This document shows, piece by piece, positions 1 to 8,391 of a stretch of DNA of 64,000 nucleotides (the first letter of the stretch is position 1; each line of letters starts with the position of its first letter). Position numbers and translations under genes: made by a program. The DNA lies in contig NZ_CDCA01000010.1 in the NCBI RefSeq assembly GCF_000820185.1, positions 1 through 64,000 on the forward strand. Reading direction: 5' to 3'. The notes beneath the pieces are model-generated. The model had not been told where the DNA came from and did no database searches. It worked only from the letters and a program-made list of their open reading frames with translations. The stretch comes from Aeromonas tecta (GTDB taxonomy: Bacteria; Pseudomonadota; Gammaproteobacteria; Enterobacterales; Aeromonadaceae).

Positions 1-289
1 CCATCCACATCCAGAACAGGGCGCCCGGGCCACCGAAGGTGATGGCGGTGGCCACCCCGGCAATGTTGCCGGTACCGACCCGACCCGCCAGGGTCATGGC
101 CAGCGCCTGGAAGGAGGAGACACCGGCATCGGTGCTCTTGCCGTCGAACATCAACCGCACCATCTCCTTGATGTGGCGCAGTTGCAGGAAGCGGGTGCGC
201 AGGGAGAAGTAGAGGCCCACTCCCAGGCATAAGAAGATGAGCGCAGGGCTCCAAATCACGCCATTGATGGCATTGACGATCTCATTCAT
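1..289 (-). CDS. Sodium:alanine/glycine symporter (AGCS family), N-terminal part
   Basis: Only the first 96 codons are inside the window; the gene continues beyond position 1. The translation begins MNEIVNAINGVIWSPALIF, a first membrane segment typical of AGCS symporters, followed by a cytoplasmic stretch with FLQLRHIKEMV. The family hallmark GRVGTGNIAGVATAITFGGP follows at about residues 69-88. The product is expected to be an inner-membrane protein importing alanine or glycine with Na+. The start at 289 is supported by an AAGGAG Shine-Dalgarno sequence about 9 bases upstream on the minus strand. The leader contains an attenuator-like hairpin (separate entry). The substrate cannot be settled from this fragment. 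Confidence 0.9.
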   Translation of the reverse strand, partial: MNEIVNAINGVIWSPALIFLCLGVGLYFSLRTRFLQLRHIKEMVRLMFDGKSTDAGVSSFQALAMTLAGRVGTGNIAGVATAITFGGPGALFWMWM

Positions 290-339
290 GTACAACAACT
301 CCTTTGTCGTGCTCTCTTGGCGAGGTCTGTGCCTCGCTC

Positions 340-402
340 TTGAAAAAACAGGCGACCAAAGAGGTCGCCCAATATTGGGCAGAACTTTCGACTACCAAGT
401 TC
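340..402 (-). promoter_or_regulatory. Attenuator-like hairpins in the AGCS symporter leader
   Basis: Read on the minus strand there are three consecutive structures. A GAACTT/AAAGTTC stem lies at 402-382. A perfect 14-base palindrome GCCCAATATTGGGC lies at 380-367. A GGCGACC/GGTCGCC hairpin at 369-351 is followed by TGTTTTTTC, which looks like an intrinsic terminator. The palindrome and the terminator stem share bases 367-369, so they should compete. A further GCGAGG/CCTCGC stem lies nearer the start codon. This could be a transcription attenuator for the symporter, or the 3' end of a small RNA encoded just upstream. I do not recognise the conserved core of a glycine riboswitch. Confidence 0.55.
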
Positions 403-596
403 GCGGGTTTTAACATATCGATTTGTAACTGTGCTTCCTAGCAAAATTTGTTGTTATATTGTTAATTTGTGAATTGGCATTAACAAATGGCGGTAGGGAT
501 TGGACAAGATCCGGACAGGTGCGCCGTTGATCTTTTTTCTCCCGCCGGCGGCGTCGCCGGGCAAACAGCGCGCCAATGTGAGGCCAGGAAAGAATC

Positions 597-1034
597 ATGG
601 AACAATATAGCGATAGCGCCACCGTTCGCCGCGCCCTGCAGGGCGATTGCGCCGCCATGGCATATCTGTTCGAGCAACTGGGCTATGCGGCGCAGCCGCG
701 CGAGCTCAGTGAACGACTACTGCAAGAGGATCCTGCCCGCGAGGTGCTGCTGGCCTGCGCTGGCACTGAGGTATTAGGGGTGCTGGTGTGGCACGTCTTG
801 CACCCGCTGCACGTGGCACCCGCCTGGGGTCTTATTTCGGCGCTGGTTATCGATGAAGCAACGAGGGGGAGTGGGGTGGGCGCCCTGCTGCTGGCGGCGG
901 CCGAGGCGCGGGCGCAAGCGTTGGGCTGTGGCCAGTTGGAGCTCTCCAGCAGCCTCAGGCGGGAGGGGGCGCACCGTTTCTACCTGGCGCAGGGGTATCT
1001 TGAGCGCCCAAAACGCTTCGTAAAATTGTTCTGA
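597..1034 (+). CDS. GNAT family N-acetyltransferase
   Basis: This 145-residue protein has the single-domain length of the GCN5-related acetyltransferases. The acetyl-CoA binding motif A is seen as ATRGSGVGALLLAAAE at about residues 85-100, matching the R/Q-x-x-G-x-G/A pattern after a hydrophobic beta strand (LISALVID). The C-terminus has the usual late-strand pattern (HRFYLAQGYLERPKRFVKLF). An AGGA sequence about 9 bases before the ATG supports the start. The acceptor substrate is unknown. It is transcribed away from the AGCS symporter and lies 18 bases before the MtfA-type gene, so the two could share a transcript. Confidence 0.85.
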   Translation: MEQYSDSATVRRALQGDCAAMAYLFEQLGYAAQPRELSERLLQEDPAREVLLACAGTEVLGVLVWHVLHPLHVAPAWGLISALVIDEATRGSGVGALLLAAAEARAQALGCGQLELSSSLRREGAHRFYLAQGYLERPKRFVKLF

Positions 1035-1052
1035 TCAGCGAGAGGAGTCTGT

Positions 1053-1847
1053 GTGTTCTGGTCTCGGTTATTGAATTGGTTTGGTCGTACGTCCCCCCGT
1101 CAGGAGAACGCCCCCGGCGCGCTGGAGTGGCAGCAGGCCCTCGCGGCCGTGCCCATCTTGCAAGGTTTTTCCCCCATTGATGAGGCGAGGCTGACGACCC
1201 TGGCCCAGCAGTTTCTGGCCCGCAAGACGCTGACCCAGCTAGGGGTCGAGCTGACGCCTCGCCAACAGGCGGTGCTGGCCTTGCAGGCGGCGCTGCCTAT
1301 CTTGCACCTGGGGCTGGACTGGTATCGCGGTTTTCACGAGGTGATCATCATCCCCGAACCCGTCACCCGCCGCCAGGAGGTGCAGGACGAGTTCGGCTTG
1401 GTGAGCGAGTGGGAGGAGGAGAACGCCGGCGAGTCCTGGCCACAGGGGCCGCTGGTATTGGCCTGGAGTGAACTGCAGCAGGATGGGGACTGGGATGGTT
1501 TCAACTTGGTTATCCACGAGCTGAGCCACAAACTCGACATGCTGGGGGGCGATGCCGATGGCGCGCCGCCACTGCCACACGGGATGGATCCGCGCCAATG
1601 GACACAGGCCATGCAGCAGGCGTTCGATGCATTGAATGCGCAGCTGGCCCGTGATGAAGTGACCGATATCGATCCTTACGCCGCCGAGCATCCGGCCGAG
1701 TTTTTTGCGGTGTGCAGCGAGTGCTTCTTCACCGATCCGCTGCGCCTGCGCGCGGTTTATCCCGCCGTCTATGAACAGTTCGAACGCTTCTACGACCAGC
1801 AGCCAGCGGCGCGCTTCCCGGCCACCCGCCTGCTGGCGGGTGAGTGA
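1053..1847 (+). CDS. mtfA: MtfA-type zinc peptidase (M90; Mlc/DgsA anti-repressor family)
   Basis: The 264-residue length fits MtfA. The zinc motif HELSH is at residues 155-159 in the context NLVIHELSHKLDM, and a downstream acidic segment (PAEFFAVCSECFF) matches the third-ligand region of the family. In enterobacteria MtfA is cytosolic, binds the glucose repressor Mlc and relieves repression of ptsG; it also has aminopeptidase activity. Whether this organism uses it that way is inference. Translation appears to start at a GTG (1053), shortly after an AGAGGAG sequence. It lies just downstream of the GNAT gene and converges on the acetate transporter across a shared terminator. Confidence 0.9.
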   Translation: MFWSRLLNWFGRTSPRQENAPGALEWQQALAAVPILQGFSPIDEARLTTLAQQFLARKTLTQLGVELTPRQQAVLALQAALPILHLGLDWYRGFHEVIIIPEPVTRRQEVQDEFGLVSEWEEENAGESWPQGPLVLAWSELQQDGDWDGFNLVIHELSHKLDMLGGDADGAPPLPHGMDPRQWTQAMQQAFDALNAQLARDEVTDIDPYAAEHPAEFFAVCSECFFTDPLRLRAVYPAVYEQFERFYDQQPAARFPATRLLAGE

Positions 1848-1891
1848 GGTTCACTCTCTGAAGCCATGATCTGTGGTATCGCGGACAAACA

Positions 1892-1920
1892 AAAAGGCAC
1901 CCCTGAGGGTGCCTTTTTTA
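1892..1920. terminator. Bidirectional intrinsic terminator between mtfA and satP
   Basis: A GC-rich hairpin AAAGGCACCC / GGGTGCCTTT with a CTGA loop has a T-run on the plus side and an A-run on the plus 5' side. It therefore provides a U-tract in both directions. It serves the convergent mtfA-type gene (plus) and satP-type gene (minus). Confidence 0.9.
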
Positions 1921-1947
1921 TCAGCGCTTGTGCCAGCTTATCGCAAA

Positions 1948-2544
1948 TTATGCGGCAGCCTTGAGCTGCACGGCGGCGGCTTTCTTGTGATCGCCAATCG
2001 GCAGCACGGTGCGGCCAAACTGCTCGTTGATCACGGTGGCCATGGCCAGGTAGATGGCGCTGGCGCCACAGATGATGCCTTCGAAACCGGCGATGGTGCC
2101 GATCAGGGTGCTGCCGGTGAAATCACGGGCGGCCAGCAGGAAGAACAGCACGGTCAGGGAGGCGAACACGAACTGCTTCACGCGCGGGAAGTTGATGGTG
2201 CCAACCAGCATGAACAGGGTGAACATGCCCCACATCAGCAGATACCAGCCCATGAAGGCGTGCGGGGTGGCTTCGGCCAGACCCATGCCAGGCATCATCA
2301 ACAGGAACACCAGGCTCCACCAGAAGGTGCCGTAGGAGATGAAGGCGGTCACACCGAAGGTGTTGCCACGCTTGTACTCCATGATGCCGGCAATGATCTG
2401 GGCCAGACCGCCATAGCACAGGCCCATGGCCAGGATCATGGCGCTGATGGGGAAGAAGCCTGCGTTATGGATGTTCAGCAGAATGGTGGTCATACCGAAA
2501 CCCATCAGACCCAGAGGGGCAGGGTTGGCCAATTTTTCGCTCAC
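1948..2544 (-). CDS. satP: Acetate/succinate uptake transporter, SatP (GPR1/FUN34/YaaH) family
   Basis: This 198-residue, very hydrophobic protein has about six membrane segments. The N-terminal family signature is present near residues 5-20 (LANPAPLGLMGFGMTTILL, i.e. the NPAPLGL motif). Further family motifs are NIHNAGFFP and the segment around YGGLAQIIAGIMEYKRGNTF. Members take up acetate and succinate with protons through an inner-membrane hexamer. The gene stands alone on the minus strand with a long upstream region (2545-3179), consistent with its own promoter. Assignment to the family is secure; the exact substrate is inferred. Confidence 0.93.
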   Translation of the reverse strand: MSEKLANPAPLGLMGFGMTTILLNIHNAGFFPISAMILAMGLCYGGLAQIIAGIMEYKRGNTFGVTAFISYGTFWWSLVFLLMMPGMGLAEATPHAFMGWYLLMWGMFTLFMLVGTINFPRVKQFVFASLTVLFFLLAARDFTGSTLIGTIAGFEGIICGASAIYLAMATVINEQFGRTVLPIGDHKKAAAVQLKAAA

Positions 2545-3179
2545 GTGGTGTTCTCCAACAATCGAGTGGGGGTTGATAAAAGACGCGCGATTTTAGGCAG
2601 GCAAGGCCCCTCCGGCAAGGGGGGCGAGAGAATAAATAGTAAAAAAACGACACCTAAGATTACCGGCGCCATCAATCGTGTCATTCAGGTAGGAAACAGG
2701 TAAATGAATGACGTTTTCCTGGTTGATTATTTGTGTAAAGAACGGCGATGTGAAAATAAATGACAGGGGCTGTGTGGTGCCCATGGCAGGCCTGATCCTG
2801 CCGATGTCTGCCAATTTGGGCCACGTGAGAGATGACTGACAGCCGACGTCGCTGATGACGGTCAAAAAGAGCGCTCATATGCCATCAGACAAGACTATTT
2901 TATCGCTATTTGAGGACAGGAGGTGGCGACCTGTATGCCATACATCGGAATTAGTGGTGTATTCCACTGCTAGTATTCATGGAAGTAGCGAGAAATGCTG
3001 TTGAAAAGGGGGGAGTTATCCGTCTTTAGCAGGGGTCGCAGGGAAGCCGCGGAGTCTGCAGGGCGATAACGATGACGAAGGCAGAGGTAGAGGGCGGCAG
3101 AAAGGATGGAGGTGGGGCGGGAATAAGGCATGGCGGTGAGCGGCAGGCAACGCCGGGGCAGCCATGCTGCCCCAGGTTG
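2545..3179. other. Intergenic region upstream of satP; no convincing gene
   Basis: These 635 bases separate the satP start (minus) from the DUF748 stop (minus). The part next to satP is AT-richer (2640-2760) and must hold its promoter; TGTGAAAATAAATGACA around 2750 resembles half of a CRP site, weakly. A GGGGCAGC/GCTGCCCC hairpin at 3155-3173, downstream of the DUF748 gene, lacks a U-tract. Short open frames here overlap one another and show no family features. Confidence 0.5.
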
Positions 3180-6083
3180 TCAGTCATCCAGGGTGAGCAC
3201 TACCTTGGCTTCCTTGTCCGCTTCTTTGACCTGGCTGTCGAGCACGAACAGCCGCTCCGGTGTGATGCCCTGGGTATCGACCAGAAACTCCTTGGTGTTC
3301 TGGGCGCGGCGCATGGCGAGGTTGCGCAATGACTTGGCGGTGATCAGCTGCTGGTCTCGCAGCAGGATCACCGCCTGGGCGCGCAGGGCCGAACTCTGCT
3401 CGGCCAGCTTCAATCTGTCGGCCAGCGCGCCGAGATCTTCCTTGAACTTGGCCTCATAGGCTTCTCCCAGCGCGGCCTGTAGGGCGGGATCTTGCTCCAG
3501 CACACCGAGATCGACCGGGGAGCCGGTGATCTTTGCCAGCACCCGTTCCAGTTTCTGGCGCTGCAGTATGGGGCGCTCCTCGTTGAAGTTGACCTTGCCG
3601 CGGATGTTCATGCTGAGCTTGGGGCGCTCTTTCAATGCCTGGGCCAGCTTGGTCAGTTTGGTCTGCTGGCTCGGGGTGAGGTTGGGGTCCCCCAGCAGGA
3701 AGGGCAGTTCATCGAGATCCTTGGTGCCACCGGTGAGAGAGGCCAGCAGGGAGAAGGGAGAGGTGATGGCCTTGCTCAGGGTATTGCCGAGCACGTCCCA
3801 GAAAATGTTGCCCAGGCTGAAGTTCGGCTGATCCAGGTTGCCCTTCACCTTGAGATTCATCTTGATGACGCCGCTTGAGTCGCTCAGCAGGGCGATGGCG
3901 AGCCCGAGCGGCAGATCCTTGGCCTGCTCGCTCTTGATCTTCTCCCCCAACTGCAACTTCTTGATGGTGATGTCGTTATCCCCTTCCAGTCGGCGGCCCT
4001 CCAGCTTGTAGTTGAGCTTCATGGAGAGCTGGCCCTTGTCGATGGCGTAGCCCGCGTAGGTGCTGGAGTAGGGGGTGAAGGTGGTGAGCTCCAGGTTGGT
4101 GAAGGCCACGGCGACGTCGAGCACGGGATCGTCGACCAGCAGGTTGGTACCCCCCTTGATGGTCACCGGGGCGTAGCGGTCCACCTTGCCGTTGAAGGCG
4201 AGCTCGGAGCGCTGGCCCGGGATGTTGCTGATGTGGCGGCTCTGGCCCGCGAGGGAGGCGATGTCCACCACGAACTCCGGGCTCAGGCTGCGATCGGCGA
4301 AGCGCAAGTTGCCCTGCTCGGTGCGCACCTGATCGATGAAGATGTGGGGGGCGGGCCCGCTGCTGGTGCTCTTGCTGGCAGGACGCGGCAGCAGCAACTG
4401 CTGCACGTTGGTGATCCCCTCCTCGTTGATCTCGATGCGGGCGAAGGGTTGGCGCAGCAGGATATCGCCTACCTTGAGCTGCTGGCTGATGCCGTCGTAG
4501 CGCAGCCCGCTCAGCTCCAGACGTTCTATCTGCAGCAGGCGCTGGTTGTCGGCGCGGTCCAGCACATGCAACTTGTCGACATCGAAGCCACCCGTTACCT
4601 CCAACCGGCTCAGTGCCCCGTTTTTATCGGTGCTGAGCGCCAGCTTGGTGCGGCTGGTGAGCAGGCCGTCTTGCACCTTGATGCGCAGCAGATCCTGCAG
4701 ATAGGGCTGGGCCCAGGCAAGGGGCAGGCTTTGCTGCTTGATGTCGCCGTTCAGTGCGAAGGGCGCTGGGGTGAGGCTGCCCTCAAAACTGAGCTGACTC
4801 TGCTGATTCAATGTGCTGCGAAGGCTCAGCGGGCTGGGCTGGTTGGTGGCGCTGCCAAGGGCTCCCAGGCTGAGTTCGAGCCCGGTGAGTTCGCGTGCCA
4901 GCGGCTTGCCACTGCTCGACTCGGTCAGCTTGAGATTGCCCCCGCTGATGCGCGTCTGCTTGAGTTGCCAGCGCCAGGGTTTGGCCGCCTGTGACTTGCC
5001 CCCCTGCTGCTTGCCCGTTGCCTTGGTGGGAGGCTGGGGGATCAGCAGATCGGCCAGATCCAGCTGCTGCTTGTCATCGAGCACGGCGCTGAGCACGGGA
5101 GTCTTGAGTGCGATGGCGTCGATATTGAGGGACTGCTTGCTGGCATCGAGTGTGATGCCGGTCAGGGCCAGCTGATTGAAGCGGGCAAACTCGCTCCCCT
5201 TGGGCCGCTTGAGTTGCCAGTTGTTCAAGACCAGCTTGCCCTTTGACAGCTGCCATCCCAGCCCCTGTTTACCCTGACTGAGTCGATAGGCCAGCTCGGC
5301 ACTGGCATCCCCCTTGGCCAGATTGACCTTGAGATAGGGCGCCCAGAGCGGCGCGAAGGGGGCGAGGGCCACTTTGCCGAGACTAACCTGCCCCTTGCCG
5401 GCTCCGGTCATGATGTCGAGCTCCCCCTCGGCCTTGAGCTGGCTCTTCTGATTGAGCATGGCGCTCAGCTGATAGCGATTGTTGTGATCCTTGGTGGTGG
5501 AAAAATTCGGCAACTGCAGAGCGAGATCCCCGAGGGCGAGGGGCGGTACCCAGCCTAGGCTAGTGTTCTTGCGGCTATCGCGATACTGGATCTGGCCCTG
5601 CTCCAGCGCCACTTTGGCGATCTGCACCAACAGCGGCTGGGTGGTAGTCGGTGGTTGAGCAGGGTCTGAGGCCAACACCTTGGCCAGCGCTTCGGTCAGA
5701 TTGAAACGGACCTCGCCTTTCTTATCCTCGAGTCGTACCAGCTCCAGCCTGGGTTTGGTCAGCACGGCCTCGTCCAGCAAGATGGCCTTGTGCTGCCAGC
5801 TCTCCTTGAGCTTGGGGATCAGCCGCAGCTGTTCAAACGTCAGTATGGGTTTTTGCTGCCCATCGAGCAGCGCGGAGGGACCGATGGTGAGGGAGGGCTG
5901 GCGCAGAGCAATATCAATCTTGCCCAGGGTCAGCTGCAGATCATAGTGCTTGGCCAGCCAGCCGGGCAGATGGCGCTGGGTGAGGCCAGGGGCTTGCCAC
6001 AACAATATCGCGAGGGAGATAAGCAAGGCGGCGCAGAGATAAAGGGCATAGCGCAACAGGCGAGCAGGCAGAGGCTTGAGCAT
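3180..6083 (-). CDS. DUF748 / AsmA-like inner-membrane-anchored envelope protein
   Basis: The 967-residue protein has one N-terminal membrane anchor (residues ~8-30, LRYALYLCAALLISLAILLW). A very long repetitive beta-rich periplasmic region follows, as in DUF748 and AsmA-like proteins now linked to phospholipid transport between the membranes. Typical segments are TEQGNLRFADRSLSPEF and KGQLSMKLNYKLEGRRLEGDN. The last ~60 residues (LAMRRAQNTKEFLVDTQGI, then PERLFVLDSQ) recall the end of OmpA-like peptidoglycan-binding domains. I chose the ATG at 6083 over an ATG 11 codons earlier because GGAGA lies about 5 bases upstream of it. It is followed by the solute-binding protein gene, 48 bases away on the same strand. 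Confidence 0.82.
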   Translation of the reverse strand: MLKPLPARLLRYALYLCAALLISLAILLWQAPGLTQRHLPGWLAKHYDLQLTLGKIDIALRQPSLTIGPSALLDGQQKPILTFEQLRLIPKLKESWQHKAILLDEAVLTKPRLELVRLEDKKGEVRFNLTEALAKVLASDPAQPPTTTQPLLVQIAKVALEQGQIQYRDSRKNTSLGWVPPLALGDLALQLPNFSTTKDHNNRYQLSAMLNQKSQLKAEGELDIMTGAGKGQVSLGKVALAPFAPLWAPYLKVNLAKGDASAELAYRLSQGKQGLGWQLSKGKLVLNNWQLKRPKGSEFARFNQLALTGITLDASKQSLNIDAIALKTPVLSAVLDDKQQLDLADLLIPQPPTKATGKQQGGKSQAAKPWRWQLKQTRISGGNLKLTESSSGKPLARELTGLELSLGALGSATNQPSPLSLRSTLNQQSQLSFEGSLTPAPFALNGDIKQQSLPLAWAQPYLQDLLRIKVQDGLLTSRTKLALSTDKNGALSRLEVTGGFDVDKLHVLDRADNQRLLQIERLELSGLRYDGISQQLKVGDILLRQPFARIEINEEGITNVQQLLLPRPASKSTSSGPAPHIFIDQVRTEQGNLRFADRSLSPEFVVDIASLAGQSRHISNIPGQRSELAFNGKVDRYAPVTIKGGTNLLVDDPVLDVAVAFTNLELTTFTPYSSTYAGYAIDKGQLSMKLNYKLEGRRLEGDNDITIKKLQLGEKIKSEQAKDLPLGLAIALLSDSSGVIKMNLKVKGNLDQPNFSLGNIFWDVLGNTLSKAITSPFSLLASLTGGTKDLDELPFLLGDPNLTPSQQTKLTKLAQALKERPKLSMNIRGKVNFNEERPILQRQKLERVLAKITGSPVDLGVLEQDPALQAALGEAYEAKFKEDLGALADRLKLAEQSSALRAQAVILLRDQQLITAKSLRNLAMRRAQNTKEFLVDTQGITPERLFVLDSQVKEADKEAKVVLTLDD

Positions 6084-6131
6084 GATGGTCTCCATTTGAT
6101 GCGCGTATGGTAGCAATTAATCGAGGGCTAA

Positions 6132-6893
6132 TCATGGGGCTGCCTGATGTTCTACGCCGTACTCTGTCCAGAGGCGCGTCAGCGCGCCGCTTCGCTTGAG
6201 TTGTATCAGCCAACCCTCGAGTTGCGCCGGGGTGATGGCGGCCTGCTTGCTGAGCATGGCCCTGAGCTCATAGCGCTGATCCCAATCATCGGCGCGCAGC
6301 AGGCGAGCTGCCTGCTCGGGATGGGCCTTGCGAAACTGGTTCAGGTAGGAGAGGTTGATGATGGCCACCTCGCCACGGCCCTTGAACAGCCCTTGCAGGG
6401 CGCTGATGTTGTCCTTGAGCAGGGTGATGTTGAAGCGCTGGCGCAGCTCGGCCTGATCCGCATCGAAGCGGGCAAATCCATAGTGATGACCGGCGACCCC
6501 GATCAGCTGACGACGGGAGAGCGGTTGGAAAAAACGCTGTTCACGGCCCGGCGCCCTGAGCGCCACATAGACTTCCCCCCCCAGCAGCAGGGGATAGGTC
6601 ATCAACACCTGATCCGGGTGCCAGTTCCAACGCTGCTCTTCAAACAGCATCAGGGAGAAGCGACCCAGCGCCATCGCCTCATGGCGATGGGCGGCAGAGG
6701 TGGGTACCAGCACGAAGCGCACCTCCTGTTGCACCTCGTTGAGCAGCGCGACGAGGTCCGGGGTCAGCCCACGGTATTGGCCCTCGGCCTCCTTGATCAC
6801 GAAGGGGGCATAGGGATAGACCCCGACCCTCACCAGGGGGATCCCCCAGCAGAGGGTGCTGATCAGCAGCGATAACCAACACCAGTGTTTCAT
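6132..6893 (-). CDS. Periplasmic solute-binding protein, family 3-like
   Basis: This 253-residue protein has a signal peptide (MKHWCWLSLLISTLCWG). It then opens as a family-3 amino-acid-type binding protein: VRVGVYPYAPFVIKEAEGQ, then GLTPDLVALLNEV. The fold continues to the end (LEGWLIQLKRSGALTRLW). No ABC permease or ATPase is adjacent, so it may be a sensor-like or orphan binding protein; some such proteins bind ligands other than amino acids. It could be co-transcribed with the DUF748 gene downstream on the minus strand. The ligand is unknown. Confidence 0.78.
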   Translation of the reverse strand: MKHWCWLSLLISTLCWGIPLVRVGVYPYAPFVIKEAEGQYRGLTPDLVALLNEVQQEVRFVLVPTSAAHRHEAMALGRFSLMLFEEQRWNWHPDQVLMTYPLLLGGEVYVALRAPGREQRFFQPLSRRQLIGVAGHHYGFARFDADQAELRQRFNITLLKDNISALQGLFKGRGEVAIINLSYLNQFRKAHPEQAARLLRADDWDQRYELRAMLSKQAAITPAQLEGWLIQLKRSGALTRLWTEYGVEHQAAP

Positions 6894-6927
6894 GGCGAAC
6901 TCCGGGGGCGAGATGTCCCAGACTCGG

Positions 6928-7341
6928 TCAATCTGCGCTAGTTTTCAAGCCGTTAAGTGAATTTACGCAGCGTTGTTCGGCCGCCTCCAGTTCGGCCATC
7001 ACCATTTGGATATCTTCCAGCTGCTGGCGCAGGGAGTGGCGCCTGGTCTCGATGATCAGGATCATCGAGTGCAGCTGCTTCTTGCTCGAGCGATCGGTGT
7101 CATACAGGTCGAACAGCTCGCGGATCTCTGCCAGGCTGAACCCGAGTCGCTTCCCCCGCAGGGTGAGCTTTAAGCGGATCTTATCCTTGTGGCTGTAGAT
7201 ACGCGTCTGCCCCTCCCGGGTCGGGGTGATCAGCCCCTCATCCTCGTAGTAGCGAATGGTGCGCGGGGTGACATCAAACTCATGGGCCAGCTCCGAGATG
7301 CTGTAGGTGACCTCCTTGCCGGAGAAGGGGGTGGCTTTCAT
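6928..7341 (-). CDS. liuR: MerR-family regulator of branched-chain acid catabolism, LiuR
   Basis: The 137-residue protein has an N-terminal MerR winged helix at about residues 13-80 (YSISELAHEFDVTPRTIRYY and RIYSHKDKIRLKLTLRGKRL). A C-terminal dimerisation coiled coil follows. The cysteine cluster of metal-sensing MerR proteins is absent. It is the last gene behind liuABCDE on the same strand, the usual place for LiuR, the repressor/activator of leucine and isovalerate catabolism in gammaproteobacteria. A matching palindrome lies at 14188-14205, between liuA and mmsA, so it probably controls both operons and itself. Confidence 0.9.
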   Translation of the reverse strand: MKATPFSGKEVTYSISELAHEFDVTPRTIRYYEDEGLITPTREGQTRIYSHKDKIRLKLTLRGKRLGFSLAEIRELFDLYDTDRSSKKQLHSMILIIETRRHSLRQQLEDIQMVMAELEAAEQRCVNSLNGLKTSAD

Positions 7342-7416
7342 ACGGTGCTCCCATCGAGATCAGATGCGTGAACCGGCACCGGGAGACAACCAGCGCGCTC
7401 CTGGCAAGGGTTGCGG

Positions 7417-8391
7417 TCAGGAGCCATGGCACTCTCCCTGGGTTATCTCATCGGGTTTCCCTTGTCGACGAGCCTGCGCCCTGGCATGCAGTGCCTGGCC
7501 GACCCGGGAGCCGTTGGCGCGCCCCAGCTGTTCGCTCACCCACTGACCGGTGGCGGCCAGCAGATCGAGGTTGACCCCGGTACTCATGCCCAGGCCGTGC
7601 AGCAGATAGACCACCTCCTCCGAGGCGACGTTGCCGGAGGCGCCCGGGGCATAGGGGCAGCCGCCGAGCCCTGCCACCGAGCAGTCGATGGTGCGAATGC
7701 CACGCTCCAGCGCCGGCAGCAGGTTGGCCAGGCCCTGGCCGTAGGTATCGTGAAAATGCACCGCGAGTCGCCCGGCCGGTACCTCGTGCAACACGGCGTC
7801 CAGCATGGGGGCCACGGTGCCGGGGGTGCCGACGCCGATGGTGTCACCAAGGGAGATCTCGTGACAGCCGAGATCCAGCAGTCGCTCGGCCAGGGCCGCG
7901 ACCCGTTTCGGGCGGGTCGGGCCGTCATAGGGGCAGGCGATGACGGTGGAGAGGTAACCGCGCACCCGGATGCCGAGGCTGCGCGCCTGTGCCACCAGGG
8001 GGGCGAAGCGCACCAGAGACTCCTCCACGCCGATACCGATATTGGCGCGGGTGAAGCCGTCCGAGCAGGCGGTGAACAACCCTATCTCGTCGACCCTGGC
8101 GGCCATGGCGGCCTGCAGCCCTTGCAGATTGGGCACCAGGGCGCCGTAGCGAATTGGCGTTCTGCGAGGCAGCGCCGCGAACAGGGCGGCAGAGTCGGCC
8201 ATCTGCGGCACTCTTTTGGGGGAAACAAAAGCCCCTACCTCGATGCGCTGCAGGCCACTCTCGGCGAGGCGCGCGATCAACGCCAGCCGTTTATCCAGCG
8301 ACAGTATGCTGCGCTCGTTTTGCAGTCCATCCCTGGGCCCCATCTCCACCAGACTTACTCTGTCGACCGGTATCCCGTGCTCTTTGTTCAT
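7417..8391 (-). CDS. liuE: Hydroxymethylglutaryl-CoA lyase
   Basis: This 324-residue enzyme splits HMG-CoA into acetoacetate and acetyl-CoA, the last step of leucine degradation. The N-terminal catalytic motif VEMGPRDGLQNE and the signature loop GLGGCPYAPGASGNVASE, with the active-site cysteine, are both present. The TIM-barrel metal motif AVHFHDTYGQG is also seen. Its start overlaps the liuD stop by four bases (ATGA), showing translational coupling. The C-terminal tail of about 20 residues is basic. It is the fifth gene of the liu operon, with liuR just downstream. Confidence 0.95.
   Translation of the reverse strand: MNKEHGIPVDRVSLVEMGPRDGLQNERSILSLDKRLALIARLAESGLQRIEVGAFVSPKRVPQMADSAALFAALPRRTPIRYGALVPNLQGLQAAMAARVDEIGLFTACSDGFTRANIGIGVEESLVRFAPLVAQARSLGIRVRGYLSTVIACPYDGPTRPKRVAALAERLLDLGCHEISLGDTIGVGTPGTVAPMLDAVLHEVPAGRLAVHFHDTYGQGLANLLPALERGIRTIDCSVAGLGGCPYAPGASGNVASEEVVYLLHGLGMSTGVNLDLLAATGQWVSEQLGRANGSRVGQALHARAQARRQGKPDEITQGECHGS

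Noticed and set aside
300..600. Glycine riboswitch before the AGCS symporter
   Set aside because: I looked on the minus strand for the conserved paired core known before such genes and did not find it; only terminator-like stems are visible.
2740..2770. CRP binding site upstream of satP
   Set aside because: Only one half (TGTGA) is good; the second half does not match, so I did not list it as a site.
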